Positions 1 to 7,154 of a stretch of DNA of 33,706 bases are shown here, piece by piece (within the stretch, counting starts at the first letter, position 1; each line of letters begins with the position of its first letter). Under the pieces are notes generated by a model. That model was not told the origin of the DNA. It did no database searches and saw nothing but the letters and a program-made list of their open reading frames with translations. Source of the stretch: an uncultured bacterium (GTDB taxonomy: Bacteria; Verrucomicrobiota; Kiritimatiellia; UBA8416; CAMZLY01); assembly GCA_947311825.1 (NCBI GenBank), contig CAMZLY010000033.1, positions 1 to 33,706 of the forward strand, in the 5' to 3' direction. The position numbers and the translations under genes are program-made.

Positions 1-38
1 CCCACTTATGCAAGACCGATTGAACCACCGGAACTAAG

Positions 39-115
39 GCGACTTTAGCGAGGTAGGCGGGAGGGCGACTTTAGCGAAGGAGGCGGGAGGGCGACTTTAG
101 CGAGGTGGGCGAAGG
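39..115. repeat. 26-bp tandem repeat array, locus 1 (three units)
   Basis: Three consecutive units begin at 39, 65 and 91. Each starts GCGACTTTAGCGA and continues with a purine-rich G/A tail, with a few substitutions between units. The period is 26 bp and there are no unique spacers, so this is not a CRISPR array. The same unit recurs at 7024-7093. No open reading frame of note crosses it. Its function is unknown. Confidence 0.85.
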
Positions 116-128
116 ACGCAATTTTTTT

Positions 129-152
129 GTAGTGTCGGCTCTATGAGCCGAT
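129..152 (+). repeat. REP-like hairpin, copy A
   Basis: A GTAGTG leader is followed by a 7-bp stem, TCGGCTC (135-141) with GAGCCGA (145-151), around a TAT loop. The same leader and stem plan recurs at 24933-24960, 31951-31975 and 31999-32022, with a decayed relative at 32047-32067. This copy lies between the tandem array and the 3' end of ackA. Small dispersed hairpins of this kind resemble bacterial REP sequences; whether a RAYT transposase mobilises them cannot be told from this window. Confidence 0.75.
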
Positions 153-220
153 AGAGACGAGGTTACGAGGGGTTATATCTATTCTTGCCAGAAAAGGTTG
201 ACCATAAACTACCAATACTT

Positions 221-255
221 AAAAGAAATAATGCATAGTTATGGAGCTGTGCATT
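221..255 (-). terminator. Possible rho-independent terminator of pta-ackA
   Basis: On the minus strand just past the ackA stop, AATGCACA (255-248) pairs with TATGCATT (237-230), with one wobble pair. A T-rich stretch follows (positions 226-221 read on the minus strand). The stem has few G:C pairs, so the call is tentative. Confidence 0.4.
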
Positions 256-260
256 GGACT

Positions 261-1457
261 TTAAATTACCTGGAGTGTCTGGCTGGCAATTTCGTATTCT
301 TCGTCAGTGGGGATTATTAGTAGTTTTACATTACTTTCGGTTGCATCTATTTCGGTGATTTTTTTAGCACGAAGATTATTTTTCTGTTTGTCAAGCTTTA
401 TGCCTAGGCGTTCTAGACCTTGACATGACAGTTCGCGGATATCTATACAGTTTTCGCCAATACCGCCGGTGAATACTATGCAGTCTACACCGCCAAGTGC
501 GGCAATATAGGAACCGATATATTTTTTTATTCTATAGCAGAACATGGTTCTAGCAATTCTGCATTTGTGGTCACCTTTTTCGGCATTTTCACTGATTGTT
601 CCCATATAGTTTGTTCCACAAATACCTTTAAGGCCACTTTCCTTATTAAGAAGTTTATCAAGTGCATCAATATCCATACTGTTTTCTCTACTGAGATAGA
701 AAAGAATACCCGGATCGACATCACCGCTTCGAGTACCCATAACAAGGCCTTCGAGTGGTGTCATCCCCATTGATGTATCAATACATTTTCCTTCTTTGAT
801 GGCTGCGACACTTGTTCCGTTTCCGAGGTGAAGCGTGATAATATTTAGTTCTTCAATAGGTTTATTTAGATGTTTTGCCGCTTGGCGGGCAACATAACTA
901 TGGGATGTGCCGTGGAATCCGTAACGACGAACTTTTTTATCTTTATATAAGTCATAGGGCAGGGCATAAAGATAGGCATGTTCGGGAATTGTTTGATGGA
1001 ATGCAGTATCAAAAACAGCAACTTGTGGCACATCGCCTACAAGCTCTATAGTGGCCTTAATTCCTGTTAGATTTGCCGGATTGTGAAGAGGTGCCAAGGG
1101 GATGAAGTCTTCAATAGTTTTAATGACTTTCTTGTTTATAAGAGTTGGCTTGTAAAAACTTTCACCGCCGTGAACAACTCGGTGCCCAACTCCTGCAAGT
1201 TCATTTGTGTTGCTAAGAGTTTTTGTTTCTTTAAGCATAGATGTCATGGCGTTTATTGCTTCTCGATGATCTTTTACAATTTCACTTCGTTTAAGATCTG
1301 ATTGTTCTCCGTCCGAATTGGTAAAAGAGAGTTTTATATTGCTTTTTTCGCTACCTATTTCTTCTATTATACCGGACGCAATAACTGATAGATCAGTTTT
1401 TGTGAAGAGTTGAAATTTTAGGGAAGATGAACCGGAATTTAAAACTAGAATTTTCAT
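261..1457 (-). CDS. ackA: Acetate kinase
   Basis: Converts acetyl phosphate plus ADP to acetate plus ATP in the cytoplasm, the last step of the Pta-AckA overflow or fermentation route; it is reversible for acetate activation. The 398-residue length is normal for the family. Visible signatures of the ASKHA fold are the N-terminal VLNSGSSSLKFQLF phosphate loop, GHRVVHGGESF, VFDTAFHQTIP, RRYGFHGTSHSYV, LHLGNGTSVAAI, MGTRSGDVDPG and the C-terminal FTGGIGEN. The start ATG follows an AAGGAT-like site. The gene sits 24 bases after the pta stop codon on the same strand, so the two are almost certainly co-transcribed. Nothing looks broken. Confidence 0.97.
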   Translation of the reverse strand: MKILVLNSGSSSLKFQLFTKTDLSVIASGIIEEIGSEKSNIKLSFTNSDGEQSDLKRSEIVKDHREAINAMTSMLKETKTLSNTNELAGVGHRVVHGGESFYKPTLINKKVIKTIEDFIPLAPLHNPANLTGIKATIELVGDVPQVAVFDTAFHQTIPEHAYLYALPYDLYKDKKVRRYGFHGTSHSYVARQAAKHLNKPIEELNIITLHLGNGTSVAAIKEGKCIDTSMGMTPLEGLVMGTRSGDVDPGILFYLSRENSMDIDALDKLLNKESGLKGICGTNYMGTISENAEKGDHKCRIARTMFCYRIKKYIGSYIAALGGVDCIVFTGGIGENCIDIRELSCQGLERLGIKLDKQKNNLRAKKITEIDATESNVKLLIIPTDEEYEIASQTLQVI

Positions 1458-1481
1458 AATTAATTTAAATATATCCTTATA

Positions 1482-3572
1482 TTATATAGAGTCTTGAGCT
1501 TGAATGGCCGTAATAGCCACAGTGTTAACAATATCAGTAATTAAACACCCACGTGATAAATCGTTTACCGGCTTGTTTAATCCTTGTAGTACCGGGCCAA
1601 TGGCAACGGCTCCAGATGAACGTTGTACCGCTTTATAGGTGTTGTTGCCGGTGTTAAGATCAGGGAAAATAAATACTGTTGCTTTACCGGCAACGGTACT
1701 ATTTGGCATTTTTTTGTCTCCAACAGTAGCGTCAATGGCCGCATCATATTGGATTGGTCCGTCAATTTTTAAAGTAGGTTGCCTTAATTTAGCGATTTCA
1801 ACAGCTTTACGAACTAGTTCTACGTCAGCACCTGTGCCGGAAGCCCCGGTTGAGTATGATAGCATGGCTACTACTGGTTCGATGCCGAAAGTTTCTGCAG
1901 TTCGTGCTGAACTGATGGCTATTTCGGCAAGTTGCTCTGAATTTGGATTGGGATTTATTGCACAGTCACCATAAACAAGTACCCGTGTATCCATACACAT
2001 TAAAAAGATCGAAGATACAATTAGTACATCAGGTGGGGTTCCTATAAACTGAAAGGCGGGACGAATGGTATGAGCTGTAGTGTGTGATGCTCCTGAAACC
2101 ATACCGTCAGCCATATCTAAATTTACCATCATGGTTCCGAAATAACTGACATCATCCATGGAATCAAGGGCATTGTCCATAGTAATGCCTTTATGTTTTC
2201 TAAGTTCAAAGAATTTCTTTGCAAATTCTTTGTGCAAGCGAGATTCAGGTGGATTAATAAAATTTATGCCGTCTAGTTTTAAGCCAAGAGTTGCAGCTCT
2301 AGTTTTAATTTTGTCTTCCTCGCCAAGGATTGTCAGATCTACCACATCGCGAAGGCGTAGAATCTCGGCTGCTTGAAGAATGCGGTCGTCATCTCCTTCG
2401 GGGAGAACAATATGTTTCTTTTGGCTTTTGGCACGTTGAAATAGTGAATATTCAAACATGAGTGGTGACATTGTTGAAGATGGTGTTGCTCGTATTTTTT
2501 CTTCTAGGGCGGTAATATTCACATTATTTTCGAAAACACCAAGTGCACGGGCTATTTTTCCTTCTTGTCCCGGCTGTATTGTGCCGGTTACTGATGCGGC
2601 TAACATGATTGTTCGGTAGGTATCGGTACTTACTTTATAAATGGGAACTGCTAGTTCATCAAGTCCTTCTAGTAAGCTGAGAATAGGTGGATCGGGCGGG
2701 AGGTTGCCGGATAGAAGTATTCCCACAGGAGATGAATAGTTTTTGGACGCAATTGCACATATAGTAGTAAGGATAATGTCGGCACGGTCGCCAGGGGTGA
2801 TGATTAAATCATCTTTTTCAAGATGGGTTAAGAAGTTAGAAGGTCCCATAGCTGCTACTTTGAAGTCATGCACACTACGTTGTGCTCTATCTTTTGGACC
2901 GCTGATCCATTCACCATTAAGTTTTTCAACTATCTCACCCAAACTTGGGTTTCTTAACTCTTCAATTTCCGGTAATAAATCAATTAGTAGTTGACCATCA
3001 AATAAATTTTTAAGTTCAGATTTAGCCTTTTCTATAATATTGGGATTAACGCGATTAATTAGTACTGCTAATAGTGGGCAGTTGAATTTTCTAAAAGTTT
3101 TTTCTGCTACTCTTACATTTTCTAGTAGATCGGTAATTTGCTCATTGAAACCGGAGGATACGTAAATAGATGGAGCTCCAAGTTCTCTGGCGATGCGGAT
3201 TGACAAATCGTAGTCAAGAGCGTCAGAAAGTTGAGTTAAGTCTGGGCCTTCGCAGAGAAGAAAATCGCATGATGCTTCTGCTTGCTTGTATCTGGAAACA
3301 ATTTCTCGGAGTAGTTTTTTCTCATCACCGGCAGCTATCCATGCTCTAGCTTGTTCATGGGTAACACCGACCATTTGCTTTGTTTTCATGGATAGACTGA
3401 AACGATCGGCAATCAATTTAATGTGAGTATCTTTTTCGGCTGTTCCGGTGGATATAGGGCGGAAAAAACCCAGTCGATCAATTCGGCTGGAAAGCATTTC
3501 CATAATACCAAGAGAAACAACAAGTTTGCCGCTATTGGCTTCAAGGCTGGCTATATAAAGACTTTCTTTCAT
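1482..3572 (-). CDS. pta: Phosphate acetyltransferase, long form
   Basis: Interconverts acetyl-CoA plus phosphate and acetyl phosphate plus CoA, feeding the acetate kinase encoded just downstream. At 696 residues it is the long, three-part type also found in enterobacteria. An N-terminal P-loop-like domain related to cobyric-acid/dethiobiotin synthases fills about residues 1-215, a DRTGG-type regulatory domain about 216-330 (IITPGDRADI visible), and the catalytic PTA_PTB domain about 370-690 (LPEGDDDRILQAA, GMVSGASHTTAHTIRPA, SYSTGASGTGADVELVRKA). An AGGAAA site precedes the ATG. The N-terminal extension in known long Pta proteins tunes activity allosterically; which effectors act here is not visible. 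Confidence 0.96.
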   Translation of the reverse strand: MKESLYIASLEANSGKLVVSLGIMEMLSSRIDRLGFFRPISTGTAEKDTHIKLIADRFSLSMKTKQMVGVTHEQARAWIAAGDEKKLLREIVSRYKQAEASCDFLLCEGPDLTQLSDALDYDLSIRIARELGAPSIYVSSGFNEQITDLLENVRVAEKTFRKFNCPLLAVLINRVNPNIIEKAKSELKNLFDGQLLIDLLPEIEELRNPSLGEIVEKLNGEWISGPKDRAQRSVHDFKVAAMGPSNFLTHLEKDDLIITPGDRADIILTTICAIASKNYSSPVGILLSGNLPPDPPILSLLEGLDELAVPIYKVSTDTYRTIMLAASVTGTIQPGQEGKIARALGVFENNVNITALEEKIRATPSSTMSPLMFEYSLFQRAKSQKKHIVLPEGDDDRILQAAEILRLRDVVDLTILGEEDKIKTRAATLGLKLDGINFINPPESRLHKEFAKKFFELRKHKGITMDNALDSMDDVSYFGTMMVNLDMADGMVSGASHTTAHTIRPAFQFIGTPPDVLIVSSIFLMCMDTRVLVYGDCAINPNPNSEQLAEIAISSARTAETFGIEPVVAMLSYSTGASGTGADVELVRKAVEIAKLRQPTLKIDGPIQYDAAIDATVGDKKMPNSTVAGKATVFIFPDLNTGNNTYKAVQRSSGAVAIGPVLQGLNKPVNDLSRGCLITDIVNTVAITAIQAQDSI

Positions 3573-3693
3573 TTTTTATTTCCTATTAGGATAAGTTAGT
3601 GATTTCTTTTGTTCGATTAAAAATAGATGTGCATTTAACTGAATTATTTCTTACTTTACAAGAAAAACTATAAAATATCATTCTTTTATTATT

Positions 3694-3856
3694 GAGGCAC
3701 TTTCAAAACTACCTGCTGGCACTTTTTGTTTTATGTGGCATATTCCGCTTTTTCGCAATTTTACAGACCCTACGGGTATGCTTAATTGCTCAAAAGGAAG
3801 AATCTGCTCGCCTAAAATGCTAAAAACTGCCTCGCACAGTAGTTTTGCAATCACCT
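3694..3856. mobile_element. 163-bp imperfect-palindrome element, copy 1 (MITE-like)
   Basis: This stretch fills most of the gap between dedA and pta. It matches 13433-13596 along its whole length with about 12 differences by my count, including one single-base indel. The ends are inverted repeats of one another: left CACTTTCAAAACTACCTG, and right, reverse-complemented, GATTGCAAAACTACTG. Two internal hairpins are kept in both copies: GTGG/CCGC around CATATT, and ACCC/GGGT around TAC. No open reading frame of note lies inside. Size, terminal inversions and intergenic placement suggest a non-autonomous element; a structured RNA is the other option. Confidence 0.7.
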
Positions 3857-3883
3857 CTATTTTCTGGGAAAATTATAGAGGTG
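3852..3883 (-). terminator. Hairpin at the 3' end of the dedA-like gene
   Basis: A perfect 9-bp stem, CACCTCTAT (3852-3860) with ATAGAGGTG (3875-3883), has a 14-base loop. It spans the last codons of the dedA-like gene, and its far arm uses the last five bases of the 163-bp element. No T-tract follows on the minus strand, so it is a weak or partial terminator at best. The repeat end may have created it by chance. Confidence 0.4.
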
Positions 3884-4613
3884 TTTGGGTTGTTTTTTTG
3901 TTGATTAGGTAGCGAACAACAGTTGTAGCAATAATCATTATGACAAGAACTCCGACGGCGATTGCATAGAATAGTGGTTCTGGTTTTTTCATTAATTTAC
4001 CCCAGGCGACATACATTAACGTGGATGGGATCATGCCGAGAAATGAAGCGAGTAGGTATGAACGAGTTGATATATTCATTGCACCTGCCAGTACATTTGT
4101 GGCGGCGGAGTTTGATATTGGTACGGCACGTAAAATAAAGATAGCCCAGAAGGAGTTCATATTGCGTAGTCTGCTTTTGCCAAGATTGAACTTCTTTAAA
4201 AGTTTTTCTGAACTGTCTGCCACAAGTTTTTTTGCGGTTATATAATGAATCCACGCACCTAGAAGGCTGGCTATATTTCCGATTACACTGCCCCAAAAAA
4301 GCCCGTATAACATGCCGCCGATAAAACAAACAGGCCAGCGCGGTAAGAACATAATTGGGGAAATGGCTCCGATTGCTAGTAGCGTGACAGGGCCCCATAT
4401 ACCTAAAGTTTCGGCAAAGGAGCGGATAGATTCTATTGTGAGGGATTGCTTTACTGGCGTAAAGAAACCAATGCATATCCCAATTATGGCAATAGCAACA
4501 AAGGCTAGTGGTTTTACAATATCACGGCTAAATGGTGTTTTTTGTGGTGGGGAATCTTCGTAATCTATTTTCACTTTTTTATCCGGTAGTTGAAAGCTCT
4601 TTTTCTTAGCCAT
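3873..4613 (-). CDS. DedA/TVP38/TMEM64-type integral membrane protein (VTT domain)
   Basis: A 246-residue polytopic inner-membrane protein. The hydrophilic N-terminus (about 28 residues) is followed by around six hydrophobic segments. The VTT-domain hallmark spans about residues 88-125, with RWPVCFIGGMLYGLFWGSVI and a following ALGAWIHY-like stretch. Relatives in this superfamily include lipid scramblases and transporters (undecaprenyl-phosphate and PE recycling); the substrate here is unknown. It is encoded directly after a glycosyltransferase that probably uses a polyprenyl carrier, which would suit carrier recycling, but that is inference. The ATG at 4613 overlaps the upstream gene by 43 bases and has no clear ribosome-binding site. 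An in-frame GTG at 4574 would give a compact GTGA stop-start overlap and is a serious alternative. Confidence 0.85.
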   Translation of the reverse strand: MAKKKSFQLPDKKVKIDYEDSPPQKTPFSRDIVKPLAFVAIAIIGICIGFFTPVKQSLTIESIRSFAETLGIWGPVTLLAIGAISPIMFLPRWPVCFIGGMLYGLFWGSVIGNIASLLGAWIHYITAKKLVADSSEKLLKKFNLGKSRLRNMNSFWAIFILRAVPISNSAATNVLAGAMNISTRSYLLASFLGMIPSTLMYVAWGKLMKKPEPLFYAIAVGVLVIMIIATTVVRYLINKKTTQTPL

Positions 4614-5296
4614 AATACACCGGTTACATCAGCAATGCCAACCCACATTCTGTTCCATGTGGTATATTTTGATGTGCCAAGTTCTCGTTGCCGGTGGTTT
4701 ACAGGGATTTCCGTGATTTTGAAGCCTTGCATGGAAACAAAGGTTGGCAGAAAGCGATGCATTCCCTTAAAACGTGGTAGTTCCTGAACGCATTCACGTT
4801 TAAATGCACGAGTAGAGCAACCTACATCTCTTACTGTTTTTCCGGTGACAGCGTTACGAACTCCGTTGCCTATTTTTGAGACCATTTTACGCCACCAGTT
4901 ATCATTTCTGGTTGCACGGTAGCCGTTAACCATATCCCAGTCTTCGCTGATGATTTTTTCTACAACGAGAGGTATATCTGCCGGATCATTCTGGCGGTCA
5001 CCGTCAATAGTAGCAATTATTTTTCCTTTTGCGGCATGAAAGCCTGCATGAAAGGCTGCTGATTGCCCTGCATTTTCTTCAAGTGTTATAAGTTTATGCC
5101 GTGGATTTTTTTCGGATATAGCGGTAAGAATTTCATTACTTTTATCCGTTGAACCGTCATCAATCCAAATACATTCCCATTCCCACGATTGTGATTTAAA
5201 GGCATTATTTACCTCTTCGGCAAGTAATAGTGCATTTTCTTCCTCATTTTTTATGGGAATAACTACGGATATATCAGTATAGTTACTAGTATTCAT
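4571..5296 (-). CDS. Family 2 glycosyltransferase, dolichyl/undecaprenyl-phosphate sugar transferase type
   Basis: A GT-A fold glycosyltransferase of 241 residues resembling DPM1/GtrB/ArnC, which move a sugar from a nucleotide donor to a polyprenyl-phosphate carrier on the cytoplasmic face. Visible landmarks are SVVIPIKNEEENALLL at the N-terminus, the donor-binding IWIDDGSTD near residue 43, the metal-binding TIDGDRQNDPADI near residue 96, and GCSTRAFKRE around 159. Unlike GtrB and ArnC there is no pair of C-terminal membrane helices; the protein ends shortly after the catalytic domain, as in the short DPM1 form. No Shine-Dalgarno sequence is visible before the ATG. The next gene encodes a DedA-like membrane protein that overlaps its stop codon, so the two probably form an operon. 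Sugar and acceptor are unknown. Confidence 0.88.
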   Translation of the reverse strand: MNTSNYTDISVVIPIKNEEENALLLAEEVNNAFKSQSWEWECIWIDDGSTDKSNEILTAISEKNPRHKLITLEENAGQSAAFHAGFHAAKGKIIATIDGDRQNDPADIPLVVEKIISEDWDMVNGYRATRNDNWWRKMVSKIGNGVRNAVTGKTVRDVGCSTRAFKRECVQELPRFKGMHRFLPTFVSMQGFKITEIPVNHRQRELGTSKYTTWNRMWVGIADVTGVLWLRKRAFNYRIKK

Positions 5297-5622
5297 TGTG
5301 ATTAATTATTAAATCTTTCTATATATTTTCAGAAAATCGTATTAAAACACCGAAAATGATATAATGCACGAATAATATATAATAAATTTTAGTTGTCATT
5401 TCCATTTATTTAAGATACCTTGACTTAACTTGATAGTTGTAGGTCTGATTTTTATCAGTTTTGTAATATAGTAAAGTAGTGTTAATGGAGTATTAAATTA
5501 TAGAAAAACAAGTTTTTAAGGTGTTATTGCCCGAAACATTAATAAAACATTTTTTAATGTTTTTTATTGCAGTCGGTAAACACTTTTTGTAGAGTTGTTG
5601 AAAATTATTGAAAGGGAATTTT
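5297..5622. other. Divergent AT-rich intergenic region
   Basis: These 326 bases separate the glycosyltransferase (-) from the coiled-coil gene (+) and should hold promoters for both. I see no convincing gene. The clearest structure is an AT-only-like hairpin, AAAACATT (5544-5551) with AATGTTTT (5556-5563), followed by a T-tract. A weak sigma-70-like pair, TTGCAG then TAGAGT with 17 bases between, lies just before the plus-strand gene, but its match to consensus is too poor to call. Confidence 0.5.
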
Positions 5623-6762
5623 ATGAGCAAGTTGTTGAAAACAATGGTATTTATTCTTTTGATTTTAGGCAGTATTGCCTTGGTACTTGCAAGCATGTTG
5701 TTTGCTAAACGAGAATTAATGGTTGGTCGAACCCGTAAACTTGAACGCTCTATAATTGCTTTAGGTGATACTATAGAGAAAAAAGCTGCCGTTGTTGAGA
5801 GTACTCCACATTATCCTGCTAAGGATATTTCTGAAGTTTCTAGTGAGGAACTTGATACACCACAATTTTCTACGTTCTGGGATAATTATGCTGCTGAGCT
5901 TGAATTGTCGGATCAGCCTGTTTTGGATCTATCTAAGCAGGGTAAAGATTTAATGAATTATTACAAACTTGATCCTGTTACAGGAAAGTTTGCACGTGAC
6001 CTTCAGGGCAATAAGATTACTTCTGGTGAAGGTACAATGCAGGGGGTGCTTGATGACATCCTCCTTAAATCAAGTGAACAGCTTGACCGTCTTAATGCAA
6101 CTCGCCAGCAGTTGGTTGATGTACGCAAAGAGTTAGTTTCTACAATTACAGAACTTAACGAATTAAAGCGTGCGGAACGTTCTTCATTAAAAGAGGTTAA
6201 AAATTTCAAATCAAATATGAGCATATTACAATCTGATATTCTTACTCAAAAACAAAAAATTGAAGAGTTGAACGAGGAAAAACGGGGGATTGAAGATCAG
6301 ATTGCTGAACAACGCAGAACAATTGCTGATAATGAGGATCAGATTGCTGAGTACCAAATGGAAATAAAGAATCTTAAAGCTGAAATTAAAAAGATTCAGA
6401 ATGGTTCTACGAAAACTCCTGTCGCTAGCGGTACTACTACTACTACAGAGAATGTTAATACCAAGAAGTTTACTGGTCAGATTGATCCGGGTGAGAAGGG
6501 GGTAGTTATTGCGGTTAATTCCGAATGGAATTTTGTGATAGCCAAGCTTAATGACCAGTTCTTTAGTGAAATAATGTCTGATGAACAGGCTGGTATCCCA
6601 CAGGTTGTTCTTATGATTAAACGTAAGGATAACAATGGTGAACAGTTTGTAACTAAAGCTAAGCTTATTCAGGTTAAGAAATCTGAAAAGATCGGTATTT
6701 TTGATATGCTTCCCGATTGGCAACAGATGCCGGCAGCTAAGGGTGACGCTATTTTTTACTAG
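5623..6762 (+). CDS. Inner-membrane-anchored coiled-coil protein of unknown function
   Basis: Not recognised as a named family. The 379-residue protein has one N-terminal membrane helix (about residues 5-27), then a soluble region presumably in the periplasm. A segment near 75-135 contains FWDNYAAELELSDQP. A long heptad-rich coiled coil spans about 140-265. A Thr-rich linker precedes a C-terminal beta-rich domain (about 290-379) with GVVIAVNSEWNFVIAKLND, which resembles a small SH3-like barrel. I place the start at ATG 5623 because AAAGGG (5611-5616) sits 6 bases upstream; an in-frame TTG five codons earlier lacks such a site. The gene ends at a strong terminator and is followed by a tiny lipoprotein gene. 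A periplasm-spanning scaffold or transport adaptor would fit, as inference only. Confidence 0.8.
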   Translation: MSKLLKTMVFILLILGSIALVLASMLFAKRELMVGRTRKLERSIIALGDTIEKKAAVVESTPHYPAKDISEVSSEELDTPQFSTFWDNYAAELELSDQPVLDLSKQGKDLMNYYKLDPVTGKFARDLQGNKITSGEGTMQGVLDDILLKSSEQLDRLNATRQQLVDVRKELVSTITELNELKRAERSSLKEVKNFKSNMSILQSDILTQKQKIEELNEEKRGIEDQIAEQRRTIADNEDQIAEYQMEIKNLKAEIKKIQNGSTKTPVASGTTTTTENVNTKKFTGQIDPGEKGVVIAVNSEWNFVIAKLNDQFFSEIMSDEQAGIPQVVLMIKRKDNNGEQFVTKAKLIQVKKSEKIGIFDMLPDWQQMPAAKGDAIFY

Positions 6763-6785
6763 GTCGAAATAGTTAGAACTATTTG

Positions 6786-6820
6786 ACGCCACTCATTTTA
6801 TATGAGTGGCGTTATTTTTT
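6786..6820 (+). terminator. Strong intrinsic terminator between the coiled-coil gene and the lipoprotein gene
   Basis: An 11-bp perfect stem, ACGCCACTCAT (6786-6796) with ATGAGTGGCGT (6802-6812), has a 5-base loop and a T-tract at 6815-6820. The GGAG ribosome-binding site of the lipoprotein gene starts at 6821, immediately after the T-tract. A smaller A/T-rich hairpin (about 6768-6783) lies just upstream. Confidence 0.88.
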
Positions 6821-6833
6821 GGAGTATGAAAGT

Positions 6834-7028
6834 ATGTTGAATATAATAAAAAGTTTTTCTAAAAATAAAGCATTGTGGGCAATTGCAGTGATTACTGTTC
6901 TTATAGGATCTATTATTACGTTGTCTGGATGTATGTCTACTAATACTGAATCTGATTTACCTTGGAATGCTCCACAGTCGTGGGAAGGAAGTGTTCAGTT
7001 GCCAGGTATGAGTGGTGGCGGGTATTAG
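6834..7028 (+). CDS. Small lipoprotein of unknown function (64 residues)
   Basis: The start at ATG 6834 is fixed by GGAG at 6821-6824, nine bases upstream; the reading frame is open further upstream, but that part crosses the terminator. The precursor has a lysine-containing n-region, a hydrophobic core (about residues 13-29) and a lipobox TLSGC with Cys33, so signal peptidase II should leave a mature lipopeptide of about 32 residues. The mature part, with SDLPWNAPQSWEGS and LPGMSGGGY, is short, proline/tryptophan-rich and uncharged at its end. It follows the coiled-coil membrane protein and may work with it, like the small lipoproteins that seat envelope complexes; that is inference. The stop codon lies inside a copy of the 26-bp repeat. 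Confidence 0.78.
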   Translation: MLNIIKSFSKNKALWAIAVITVLIGSIITLSGCMSTNTESDLPWNAPQSWEGSVQLPGMSGGGY

Positions 7029-7093
7029 CGAAGGAGGCGGAGGGGCGACTTTAGCGAAGGAGGCGGAGGGGTGACTTTAGCGAAGGACGGGAG
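7024..7093. repeat. 26-bp tandem repeat array, locus 2
   Basis: This is the same unit as at 39-115. A truncated unit begins near 7024, a full unit starts at 7045 (GCGACTTTAGCGAAGGAGG and on) and another starts at 7071 with one changed base. The first unit supplies the TAG stop of the lipoprotein gene (7026-7028). Beyond it, up to the asd gene, the sequence is plain AT-rich spacer. Confidence 0.82.
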
Positions 7094-7154
7094 TAACATA
7101 ACTCAAAAACTGTCAACGCTATATCTTTATTTTATGAAACCCTAAGATCTGACT

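Noticed and set aside
39-115. Possible CRISPR array
   Set aside because: Units are contiguous with a 26-base period and have no unique spacers; there are no cas genes in the window.
3997-4476. 159-codon minus-strand frame overlapping the dedA-like gene
   Set aside because: It is a frame-shifted shadow of a clear membrane protein gene; its residue pattern lacks hydrophobic segments or domains.
6226-6792. 188-codon open frame antisense to the coiled-coil gene
   Set aside because: It mirrors the repetitive, AT-rich coiled-coil codons, has no ribosome-binding site or recognisable domain, and runs through the terminator region.
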